Position numbers and translations under genes: made by a program
Source: JBAXRT01 sp037131065
Lineage (GTDB): Bacteria; Bacteroidota; Bacteroidia; Bacteroidales; FEN-979
Direction: 5' to 3'
Assembly: GCA_037131065.1 (NCBI GenBank)
Contig: JBAXRT010000139.1
Span: 1-7,380 of the forward strand
Length of the DNA stretch: 7,380 nt
The notes under the pieces: model-generated
Databases searched by the model: none
Told to the model about the DNA's origin: nothing
Seen by the model: the letters and a program-made list of their open reading frames with translations, nothing else
In this document: positions 1 through 6,465 of the stretch, in pieces
How the letters are laid out: each line of letters begins with the position of its first letter
How positions within the stretch are numbered: the first letter of the stretch is position 1

Positions 1-76
1 AAACATCGTTCATACAAACCGCGAATGATAATAATGGATATTCCATGTGACCAATGAAATATAAAATTATTAACAC

Positions 77-1321
77 ATGAAAATAAGATTGATAATATTT
101 GTTCTGCTCTTGGCCCTATTTAATGGCTGCAACAAAGACAGTTTCGTTCCGGTTCCCTCGGGAGGTCCCAGTTCCTTTATGGATCAAACCTATCCATTAC
201 TGTCTTCATCGAAGCTGCTTATGGAAGGTGTATACAATGTAGTCACAGGGGTTGATTTTATCGGAAATGAAGTTGTTCTGAAATGGAACCGTACCAGTCT
301 TATGATCACCAATAAAGATGGTAAGCATTTTATTCTCGAGGTTGGCCATCTTGATTCGGTAATTTTTGTACAGGGATATTGGCGTGACGGCTACAGCGAT
401 GCAACCGGACTGGCCTCTTTTTACATTGCAAAGGATGAAGGGGGTACAACCATTCTGACCGGGAACGGGAACCAGACCATCATTATGCGCGGAGCCTATA
501 GCAAAGAGGGTGGCCTCCCTGATCAGCCTCTTATCCTGGCCTTTGAACGTCCTTTCTCCGATAAGGTTAAGAACAGTAACTATTATATCCTTGGACATCG
601 GGGAGGAGGAAGGACTTCCGACCGGTTACCGGTCTCCGAGAACAGCATTGCGATGATAAACTATACTGAGAAACTCGGGTCAACAGGGATAGAGGTTGAT
701 GTACGGCTGACCAGCGACGGCGTTACATTTCTTTATCATGACTCCGACATAAACACACGTCTTACCCAAAAGGGACCACTGGCAGGCCCTATCGAAAATT
801 ATACCTGGAAACAGCTTTCAACTTTTGTTCGCCTGATCCATGGTGAGAGGATTCCCACCCTTGAAGAAGCTCTGATATTTACGATCGACAGTACCCTCCT
901 TCGTTTTGTTTACCTCGATATGAAGGCAAACAAGGATGCCATGGCACAAGTGGTACCGATCCAGAAAAGAATGCTGGAAAGGGCTCAGGAACAGGGACGG
1001 GATATTATAATTGTTGTTGGCATACCCTCGACCGATGTTTTAAATGACCTCATGACCTATCCCGATTATCAGAACATCCCTTCGCTTTGTGAATTAACTG
1101 TTGATGATGCAAGATTAGTCAATTCTAGGGTTTGGGGGCCAAGGTGGACCCTCGGAACTCAGAACGATCTTGTCCAGCAAATGCATAGTGAAGGAAGACT
1201 TGCTGTTTGCTGGACCATTGACACACCGGTCTGGATTCAGGATTATATCGAGAACGGATTTTTCGACGGATTGCTGACCAATTATCCCTATGTTGTAGCC
1301 TATTATCACTATATTCAATAA
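77..1321 (+). CDS. Glycerophosphodiester phosphodiesterase family lipoprotein
   Basis: Predicted enzyme that hydrolyses glycerophosphodiesters to glycerol-3-phosphate and an alcohol, anchored in the periplasm or outer membrane. The 414-residue protein begins with a lipoprotein signal peptide: a basic start, a hydrophobic stretch, then the lipobox LFNGC with C18 as the lipidated residue. The GDPD TIM-barrel domain spans about 170-410. Its family motifs are present: GHRGGG (H174, R175), EN at 188-189, EVD at 206-208, HD at 221-222, DMK with K283, and a late CWTID (W379). The catalytic and metal-binding set therefore looks intact. Residues 19-168 are a beta-rich region that I do not recognise and that is not part of the catalytic fold. 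The ATG at 77 is chosen because the signal peptide follows directly; no Shine-Dalgarno is visible, as is common in Bacteroidota. The next gene starts 6 nt after the stop, so the two are probably co-transcribed. The family call is firm; the physiological substrate is unknown. Confidence 0.9.
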   Translation: MKIRLIIFVLLLALFNGCNKDSFVPVPSGGPSSFMDQTYPLLSSSKLLMEGVYNVVTGVDFIGNEVVLKWNRTSLMITNKDGKHFILEVGHLDSVIFVQGYWRDGYSDATGLASFYIAKDEGGTTILTGNGNQTIIMRGAYSKEGGLPDQPLILAFERPFSDKVKNSNYYILGHRGGGRTSDRLPVSENSIAMINYTEKLGSTGIEVDVRLTSDGVTFLYHDSDINTRLTQKGPLAGPIENYTWKQLSTFVRLIHGERIPTLEEALIFTIDSTLLRFVYLDMKANKDAMAQVVPIQKRMLERAQEQGRDIIIVVGIPSTDVLNDLMTYPDYQNIPSLCELTVDDARLVNSRVWGPRWTLGTQNDLVQQMHSEGRLAVCWTIDTPVWIQDYIENGFFDGLLTNYPYVVAYYHYIQ

Positions 1322-1327
1322 CCATTT

Positions 1328-1918
1328 ATGGCTAAAAAAATATTATTTCCGGTTCTGCTGATCATCTTTTTTTCAGGAACCCTTTATTCACAGAAAAGTG
1401 ATACTGTCAAGGTTAAACGCACAAACCATTATTCACTGACAGTGGGACTTGGATGGACCCATTATATCAATAATCTTGAAATCGGAGCCGACGAAGCGAC
1501 GACCAATTCACTTGGTGTTTCCCTGAAGTTTTTCTGGGAACCGGAACACCGCCTTAGTCTTGGTCTTGAATCCGGTTTTTACCGGTTGTATAAGGTGAAG
1601 AGTGCAGCCGACGCAGATATTGCAGGCGATGCGACCATGTCAGCAATCCCATTGCTGCTTGTGGTCAGGATGAGGATCGTGGATCAATTTTACCTCAGTG
1701 CCGGTGCCGGACTGTCAGTAATGTTCAACAAAGTCAATATTCAAGACCTTATCACCAACAGCACGATCCTTTCTTTGTCGAATTATCAGTTTTCAGGCTC
1801 CTATCTCTACCCGGTTGGCAAACACTGGGGCTTTGGCGGAGAATTCAAGCTTATTCTTTACGGGAAAGCCACAGACTGGATTTACACCTTACAAGCGCTT
1901 TGTGTGGTAAAGCTATAA
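1328..1918 (+). CDS. Small outer-membrane beta-barrel protein (hypothetical)
   Basis: A 196-residue exported protein. Residues 1-22 form a Sec signal peptide (basic start, hydrophobic core, probable cleavage after LYS before Q22). The mature part alternates polar and hydrophobic/aromatic residues in strand-like segments with Gly and aromatic ends, for example near HYSLTVGLGWTHY (about 34-46), the segment ending ESGFYRLY, FYLSAGAGLSVMF and HWGFGGEFKLILY. This pattern and size fit the 8-stranded outer-membrane barrel families common in Bacteroidota. It is a fold-level call only; no ligand or specific function can be read. It begins 6 nt after the GDPD lipoprotein and probably shares its transcript, which suggests a common envelope role. 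The C-terminus (VVKL) lacks the terminal aromatic residue typical of proteobacterial barrels, which is not unusual in this phylum. Confidence 0.7.
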   Translation: MAKKILFPVLLIIFFSGTLYSQKSDTVKVKRTNHYSLTVGLGWTHYINNLEIGADEATTNSLGVSLKFFWEPEHRLSLGLESGFYRLYKVKSAADADIAGDATMSAIPLLLVVRMRIVDQFYLSAGAGLSVMFNKVNIQDLITNSTILSLSNYQFSGSYLYPVGKHWGFGGEFKLILYGKATDWIYTLQALCVVKL

Positions 1919-2005
1919 TTGCTTTTTGATGCAACCTTTCCCGTTTTTTTCAATCTTTTAATTGTCCGGATATGAGATCTCAGATCTGACCTGGAAAAAC
2001 ATTTA

Positions 2006-2013
2006 TAAATTTG
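2006..2013 (+). promoter_or_regulatory. Candidate Bacteroidota -7 promoter element (TAAATTTG)
   Basis: TAAATTTG matches the Bacteroidota -7 consensus TAnnTTTG at every fixed position and lies 20 nt before the ATG at 2034. The -33 side is weak: TCTG at 1985-1988, with a 17-nt spacer, is the best candidate. The implied transcription start near 2019 lies downstream of the alternative TTG start at 1962, which argues for the ATG at 2034. The element sits in the 115-nt gap after the barrel gene and suggests a separate transcription unit for the next two genes. Confidence 0.45.
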
Positions 2014-2033
2014 TAAGATTAAACCAAAACAAA

Positions 2034-2663
2034 ATGAAAATCAGACCAATGTTTATGATGATGGTGATCGGGTGTATCATCATTACATCCTGTACCAAGT
2101 ACCCTCCCTCTTCTGACCGATTGCTGGAGGACCTGGCGATTTACACAAAATATGATACAAATTCCTCATTTGCTCAATTCAAAACTTTTTATATTTCGGA
2201 TACTGTAAAGTGGATTGATGCAAAAGATAGCGGTTATTACACCGATTCAAGGGCTCAGGCAATCACCGGGGAGATAGCAAAAAACATGACAAACAGAGGG
2301 TATCAGAAAGTTGCTCTTAACCAGGATCCTGACCTCGCCTTTATGGTTGTTGCGATCAAGAATGTTAATGTTACCGTTTATTATCCAGGATGGTACTGGG
2401 GATATCCGGGCTATTACCCACCCTGGTACTGGGGAGGAGGAGGGTACTATTACCCTTATTACCCGCCCTACGTTACCTCATATTCAACCGGGACTCTTCT
2501 GATTGATATGGCAGATCTGAAAAACATCGGGCCTGATAAGAAAATATGGATTCGCTGGAATGCATATATAAGAGGACTAATGACCGGAAGCCATACAATC
2601 GAACAAATCCAGAAATGCATTGACCAGGCATTTGCCCAGACCAAGGGTTTTACGCAGAATTAA
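2034..2663 (+). CDS. DUF4136-like lipoprotein with Tyr/Trp/Gly/Pro-only segment
   Basis: A 209-residue lipoprotein starting at ATG 2034. An in-frame TTG at 1962 would add 24 residues in front of the signal peptide and lies upstream of the likely promoter, so it is rejected. The signal peptide ends in a lipobox ITSC with C20 as the lipidated residue; C14 is an earlier but less likely alternative. The layout matches DUF4136: a YDTNSSFAQFKTFY strand after the anchor (40-53), a helix ending NRGYQKV (87-93), DPDLAFMVVAI (98-108), then STGTLLIDMADLK (151-163), IWIRWNAY (171-178) and a C-terminal helix. Residues 116-146 consist solely of Tyr, Trp, Gly and Pro and form an insertion or long loop between two strands. 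The function of DUF4136 is not established; members are envelope lipoproteins. A barrel gene follows after 22 nt, probably in the same operon. Confidence 0.78.
   Translation: MKIRPMFMMMVIGCIIITSCTKYPPSSDRLLEDLAIYTKYDTNSSFAQFKTFYISDTVKWIDAKDSGYYTDSRAQAITGEIAKNMTNRGYQKVALNQDPDLAFMVVAIKNVNVTVYYPGWYWGYPGYYPPWYWGGGGYYYPYYPPYVTSYSTGTLLIDMADLKNIGPDKKIWIRWNAYIRGLMTGSHTIEQIQKCIDQAFAQTKGFTQN
2391..2435 (+). repeat. In-frame 12-bp direct repeat TGGTACTGGGGA
   Basis: TGGTACTGGGGA occurs at 2391-2402 and again at 2424-2435, exactly 33 nt (11 codons) apart and in the same reading frame, so both copies encode WYWG. It lies inside the Tyr/Trp/Gly/Pro segment of the DUF4136-like lipoprotein and suggests that this segment grew by local duplication. 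Confidence 0.7.
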
Positions 2664-2685
2664 TAACCTCAAAAAGAATAGCAAC

Positions 2686-3333
2686 ATGAAAAAGATTTTA
2701 TCGTTTTTTGCAGTAACCCTCCTTTTTGCAGGTTTTGCCCAGGGGCAGGATCAGTCGTCATTGGGATTTTCGCCTTCAAGTTATTATACCTTTTCCTGGA
2801 ACACCACATTCACCATGGGTGATTTCAATAAATGGGTATCCAATGGCAGCCCGGCTGGTTTTGACTTCGGGGGACGCTATCTTATCAGAAAAGGTCTGAC
2901 CGCAGGTTTTAACATTGGATGGCAACGGGTCAGCCAGAATTATGGTTATCAGACCTATTACGATACCGATGGGTCTGCCATTACCGCAACAAACTACCGG
3001 TTTACCTGGATGGTGCCTTTCCAGGCCGTGATCGGATATCATTTTATCCCGGATAAACTGGTTTCTCCCTATATCGCACTTGGTATAGGTGGGGATTACA
3101 TGGAGCATCATCTGATGGTCCAGGAATATGATATCTACAAAACCCGTTGGGATTTTTCATTAACACCGGAAATCGGCGCCTTGGTGAAATTCGGAAGATA
3201 CTCCAGCTGGGGAGGACTCCTGGCTTTTAATTACAAATGGACGACGAACAAAATTGATTTTTCAGAAAACTTCAAATCCAAGAATCTCATGATGCTGAAC
3301 CTCAAGGTTGGTATCGTGCTGATCGTTCGATAA
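2686..3333 (+). CDS. Outer-membrane beta-barrel protein (hypothetical)
   Basis: A 215-residue exported protein. The start is taken at ATG 2686 because a clear signal peptide follows (MKKILSFF..., cleavage probably after AQG near residue 20). An in-frame TTG at 2620 would overlap the upstream gene and put 22 charged residues before the signal, so it is rejected. The mature chain has repeated amphipathic strands with Gly and aromatic residues: FDFGGRYLIRKGLTAGFNIGW, a TWMVPFQAVIGYHF strand, a strand around YIALGIGGDYM, FSLTPEIGALVKFG and a final LNLKVGIVLIV. This fits a small barrel of the OmpW or porin-like type, but no specific family is certain. It follows the DUF4136-like lipoprotein by 22 nt and is likely co-expressed. 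A hairpin lies 18 nt after its stop. Confidence 0.72.
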   Translation: MKKILSFFAVTLLFAGFAQGQDQSSLGFSPSSYYTFSWNTTFTMGDFNKWVSNGSPAGFDFGGRYLIRKGLTAGFNIGWQRVSQNYGYQTYYDTDGSAITATNYRFTWMVPFQAVIGYHFIPDKLVSPYIALGIGGDYMEHHLMVQEYDIYKTRWDFSLTPEIGALVKFGRYSSWGGLLAFNYKWTTNKIDFSENFKSKNLMMLNLKVGIVLIVR

Positions 3334-3350
3334 TTTTTTCAAAAGTGACG

Positions 3351-3382
3351 GTGACCCCGGATGTTGAGACATGCGGGGTCAC
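3351..3382. terminator. Hairpin between convergent genes, probable terminator
   Basis: GTGACCCCG (3351-3359) pairs with CGGGGTCAC (3374-3382) over 9 bp. After one G/G mismatch, ATGT (3361-3364) pairs with ACAT (3369-3372) around a TGAG loop. It lies between the barrel gene (stop 3333) and pyruvate kinase (stop 3416 on the other strand), where a shared terminator is expected. The downstream T tracts are poor on both strands: TTCGTTTA after it on the + strand, and TTTT about 6 nt after it on the - strand. It may work mainly as a 3' stabilising structure. Confidence 0.6.
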
Positions 3383-3415
3383 TTCGTTTAATTACCACCC
3401 ATTCGATTCTGCGGC

Positions 3416-4834
3416 CTAGCGGACGTTATGGATTTTGATAAAATTGGTCCCCCCGGGCAAGTGCGCAGGGATACCGCCCAATACAAGAATTGTGTTTTCG
3501 GGATGAATGTACCCACTCTGTTTCAAGGTCTTTTCTGCAAGTAAAGTGATCTCCTCGAAGGAATCCGGGTGATCGCTGATCAGGATCGGATTGATGCCCC
3601 AGAGCAGGTTCAGGGAATGGTAAACCTTCGGATGGGTAGTTATTGCATAAACCGGTGCCTTCGGACGTTCCGCGGCGATGTTCATGGCGCTTCTGCCACT
3701 GGTGGTAAAAACTACGATTGCATCTACCTCCAACACTTTTTCAATACCATTGGCGGCCATGCTTAATGCAATCACATCCGAACACCCCGATGGAGGATAT
3801 GTCTTGAATTCGATGAGGGATTCAACATCAAGGGCAATTTTTACCATCATCTCGACAGATTTTACAGGATGGCTTCCCATGGCGGTCTCCCCGGAAAGCA
3901 TGATACAGTCTGTACCGTCGATGATTGCATTGGCAACGTCGCTCGTTTCGGCACGCGTTGGCCTAGGATCCACTATCATGCTTTCCAGCATCTGAGTGGC
4001 GGTGATCACAGGTTTGCCCTTGCGGTTGCATAGTTCGATGATCTTTTTCTGAAGCATCGGGACCTTTTCCGGGCTCATTTCAACTCCAAGGTCACCCCTG
4101 GCTACCATGATCCCGGCTACTTCATCCACAATCTCCTCAAGATGGTCGATGGCCTGTGGTTTCTCGATCTTGGCGATGACAGGCTTTATTTTTCCCTTCT
4201 CCTCTATATGTTTTTTCAGGATCCTGATATCCTCAGCCGAGCGGACGAAACTGAGCGAGATCCAGTCAACATCCTGCTCAAGTCCGAATGCAAGGTCTTT
4301 CAAATCTTTTTCAGTGAGGGAGGGCAGCCGAAGGTTCAGATTCGGGAAGTTGACACCCTTGCGGCTTTTCAGCTGCCCGCCTTCCACGACGGTACAGTGT
4401 ACTTCATGACCCCTGATCTCCGAAACAGTCAGCTCGAACAACCCGTCGGCAAGGAGTACCTGCATGCCGGGCCTGGCCTCTTCGGCAACATAGGGATAAT
4501 CGATAGGGATCGACCCGGGTTCAGACCGGAATTCTTTTTCCGGAACCAGGATTATGGTTTTTCCCGGGACAAGCTCAATCCCATCATCACCAATCTGGCC
4601 GACCCGTATCTTCGGACCCTGCAGGTCCTGCATGATCGTTACGGGTTTTCCAAGTTCTTCAGAAATCATCCGGAGGCTTGTAACGACCTGGGCATGATCT
4701 TCATATTTTCCATGGGAAAAGTTAAGCCGTGCAACGTCCATTCCGGCAGAGATCAGTTTGCGGATCATCTCGGGGGAGTTGCTTGCCGGGCCAATCGTGG
4801 CAACAATTTTTGTACGGCGCAATAATTTATTCAT
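3416..4834 (-). CDS. pyk: Pyruvate kinase
   Basis: Catalyses the last step of glycolysis in the cytoplasm: phosphoenolpyruvate + ADP to pyruvate + ATP. The 472-residue length is normal for the family. Visible motifs in order: TKIVATIGPAS near 8-18, RLNFSHG (36-42) with R36, N38 and S40, D70, the B domain at about 71-170, AKIEK (221-225) with catalytic K222 and metal ligand E224, MVARGDLGVE (243-252) with D248, ITATQMLESM (277-286) with T278, PRPTRAE (290-296), and a C-terminal domain from about 345 containing TTSGRSA. All key catalytic residues are present. The position equivalent to Glu117 of rabbit muscle enzyme is K75 (in DLQGPKIR) and that equivalent to Thr113 is L71, the pairing associated with potassium-independent enzymes. 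There is no C-terminal PEP-utiliser domain. It lies 55 nt after the beta-CASP gene on the same strand, with no clear promoter in the gap, so read-through from the upstream gene is likely. Confidence 0.97.
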   Translation of the reverse strand: MNKLLRRTKIVATIGPASNSPEMIRKLISAGMDVARLNFSHGKYEDHAQVVTSLRMISEELGKPVTIMQDLQGPKIRVGQIGDDGIELVPGKTIILVPEKEFRSEPGSIPIDYPYVAEEARPGMQVLLADGLFELTVSEIRGHEVHCTVVEGGQLKSRKGVNFPNLNLRLPSLTEKDLKDLAFGLEQDVDWISLSFVRSAEDIRILKKHIEEKGKIKPVIAKIEKPQAIDHLEEIVDEVAGIMVARGDLGVEMSPEKVPMLQKKIIELCNRKGKPVITATQMLESMIVDPRPTRAETSDVANAIIDGTDCIMLSGETAMGSHPVKSVEMMVKIALDVESLIEFKTYPPSGCSDVIALSMAANGIEKVLEVDAIVVFTTSGRSAMNIAAERPKAPVYAITTHPKVYHSLNLLWGINPILISDHPDSFEEITLLAEKTLKQSGYIHPENTILVLGGIPAHLPGGTNFIKIHNVR

Positions 4835-4864
4835 CGGAAGAAAATTTGAATTTTTGTTACCCTT

Positions 4865-4889
4865 TTACTCTGTTACTCTGCCCCCCCCC
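4865..4889. repeat. Tandem TTACTCTG repeat followed by C9 homopolymer
   Basis: Two perfect adjacent copies of TTACTCTG (4865-4872 and 4873-4880) are followed at once by nine C residues (4881-4889). The tract ends exactly at the stop codon of the beta-CASP gene, in the 55-nt spacer before pyruvate kinase. On the transcribed strand it reads as G9 just after the stop, 46 nt before the pyk start. It is non-coding, so it cannot shift either reading frame; length changes could affect only the untranslated spacer. Confidence 0.75.
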
Positions 4890-6281
4890 TTACAACTCAA
4901 TGATATCACCATAGTTTGGCAAAATCGGGTTCAAACCATATCTTTCTCTCAGAATTTTTGCCAGGGGCAGTCTTGCCCTGTCTTCACCATGTGACAGGAC
5001 GACTTTCGGACGGAATGGAGCAAGTGCGTTAAACCATTTGAGGAGATCGGTCTGACCCGCATGGGCGCTGAATCCGCCAAGTTTATAGATACGGGCCCTC
5101 ACTGAGATCCTTTCTCCAAAAATTGTCACCCATTTCGCTCCGTCAACCAGTCGCCGGCCAAGCGTGCCCACTGCCTGGTATCCGACAATGATGACCGCTG
5201 TATCCGGATTCCATAGGTTATGCCGGAGGTGGTGAAGTATCCGGCCTGCGTTGCACATTCCGGATCCGGCAATGATCATGCAAGGCCCCGGGACATCATT
5301 TATTTTCCTGGATTCTTCGGGGGATGATGTTGCATGGATCCTGTTCATATCGCGCTGAATTTGTCCCTCCCTGGATAAAGCCATCATCTCTTCATCATAA
5401 AGCTCCGGATGGTGCAGGTAAATCTTCGTTGCCTCGATTGCCATAGGGCTGTCCAGATAGATCGGGAAAAGAGGCAATCTTCCTTCGTGGGATGCAACAT
5501 CGAGATAGTACAGAATATCCTGGGTTCGGCCGACGGCAAAAGAGGGCACCAGGATTTTTCCTTTATTTGCAACCGTTGCAGAGATAATTGAGTCGAATTC
5601 ATCCAGGGTTTCTTTCATTGGCTTGTGGTCCCTGTCGCCATAGGTCGATTCAATAAAGACCAGGTCGGCTTTTGCAGGTGGTTCAGGGTCCCGGACGATT
5701 GGCATGCCACTCGGGCCGAGGTCTCCCGAAAAGACAACAGTCTTCGTCTGCTCCTGCTCGGTTACCTCAATCTCGAAACTAGCCGAACCAAGGATATGTC
5801 CTGCTTCCACAGCTTTAACCCTGATGCCGGGGGCAACATAGAAACCCTCATGGTACGGAAGAGGACTCAGCAATTTGATTACATCTTCCACTTCCTCTTC
5901 TGTGAAGAGCGGTTCAAGAGGCGGTTTCCCGTTACGGATGAGCCTGCGGTTTAGTTTTTCAAGGTCGTTGTTCTGGACTTTTAACGAGTCGCGAAGTATC
6001 AGTTTAACAATGTCGATCGATGCAGGGGTCGCATAGACCGGGTTGTGGTACTTTGCTTTTGCAAGGAGCGGAAGCCTTCCGCAATGATCTAAGTGTGCAT
6101 GGGTTAGAATCACAGCCTCCAATGACCCGATTTTGACTGGCGGAAGCTTACGGTTTTTGCTTTCAGAGGTTTTGCTGCCCTGAAAATTACCGCAGTCAAT
6201 CAGGATGGCAGAACGGTCTGTCTGCAGGTAATAGGAACTGCCGGTAACGTCACCGGCGGCTCCGTATAGGGTTATTTTCAT
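4890..6281 (-). CDS. Beta-CASP metallo-beta-lactamase-fold RNase-like protein (CPSF73/Ysh1 type)
   Basis: Predicted cytoplasmic zinc-dependent RNA-processing nuclease. The 463-residue protein has the core metallo-beta-lactamase motifs HAHLDH (61-66), H162 in GHILGSA and D187 in FSGDLG. The beta-CASP cassette follows: E211 in ESTYGDR (motif A), SFAVGRTQDILYYL (247-260), IIAGSGMCNAGRILHHL (336-352), H407 in GFSAHAGQTDLL (motif B) and H431 in VVLSHGED (motif C). All expected metal ligands and motif residues are present, so an active enzyme is likely. The order and spacing fit the COG1236 group rather than RNase J, which has an extra C-terminal domain. The start is placed at ATG 6281 because MKITLYGAAGDVTGS is the usual beginning of the family; the longer frame to 6377 crosses the likely promoter. 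Pyruvate kinase follows after 55 nt. Natural RNA substrates are unknown. Confidence 0.9.
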   Translation of the reverse strand: MKITLYGAAGDVTGSSYYLQTDRSAILIDCGNFQGSKTSESKNRKLPPVKIGSLEAVILTHAHLDHCGRLPLLAKAKYHNPVYATPASIDIVKLILRDSLKVQNNDLEKLNRRLIRNGKPPLEPLFTEEEVEDVIKLLSPLPYHEGFYVAPGIRVKAVEAGHILGSASFEIEVTEQEQTKTVVFSGDLGPSGMPIVRDPEPPAKADLVFIESTYGDRDHKPMKETLDEFDSIISATVANKGKILVPSFAVGRTQDILYYLDVASHEGRLPLFPIYLDSPMAIEATKIYLHHPELYDEEMMALSREGQIQRDMNRIHATSSPEESRKINDVPGPCMIIAGSGMCNAGRILHHLRHNLWNPDTAVIIVGYQAVGTLGRRLVDGAKWVTIFGERISVRARIYKLGGFSAHAGQTDLLKWFNALAPFRPKVVLSHGEDRARLPLAKILRERYGLNPILPNYGDIIEL

Positions 6282-6311
6282 AAGTAGCGGGTTAGGTCGT
6301 GTGATCCGGGG

Positions 6312-6342
6312 TAAAGTTAAAAGAAAAACCGCATAGTTCAAT
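6312..6342 (-). promoter_or_regulatory. Candidate Bacteroidota promoter for the beta-CASP/pyk unit
   Basis: Read on the - strand, ATTG (6342-6339) is followed by a 19-nt spacer and TAACTTTA (6319-6312). The latter matches the Bacteroidota -7 consensus TAnnTTTG at all but the last position, and the spacing to the -33 TTG is as expected. The implied transcription start is near 6305, giving a leader of about 24 nt to the ATG at 6281. It also supports that start over the longer frame. It lies in the 184-nt divergent gap (6282-6465); I found no equally good promoter for the + strand gene in the same gap. Confidence 0.55.
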
Positions 6343-6465
6343 GCGATATTTGTATGATGAAAGGAAGGGAATAACACAGAATAAATATTTTCAATCTGTC
6401 CTTTTTTGATCCTTCAAAATCCTTACATTGCATAACATTTTGATATAGAAACAAATTTTCAGCCC

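Noticed and set aside
1..76. Possible tail of an upstream gene or a promoter before the GDPD gene
   Set aside because: All three forward frames stop within the segment and none shows a recognisable protein end. No TTG / TAnnTTTG pair is visible, so nothing can be assigned.
206..598. A 130-codon open frame on the - strand within the GDPD gene
   Set aside because: It is antisense to a well-supported lipoprotein gene and shows no recognisable motif or composition of a real protein.
1909..1950. AAAGC/GCTTT stem (1909-1913 / 1921-1925) with a later T7 tract (1944-1950) as a terminator after the first barrel gene
   Set aside because: The stem is only 5 bp and AT-rich, it overlaps the stop codon, and the T tract is too far from it to make a convincing intrinsic terminator.
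4142..4825. A 227-codon open frame on the + strand opposite pyruvate kinase
   Set aside because: It lies wholly antisense to a gene with all family motifs intact. It has no signal peptide, recognisable domain or promoter, and its length is explained by the codon bias of the opposite strand.
4881..4889. C9 tract as a phase-variable contingency switch
   Set aside because: It lies outside both reading frames, just after a stop codon, so slippage would not turn a protein on or off.
6405..6442. TTTG (6405-6408) with TAACATTTTG (6433-6442) as a + strand promoter for the RHS-like gene
   Set aside because: The spacing is too long and the -7 match needs extra bases, so it does not fit the Bacteroidota consensus well enough to call.
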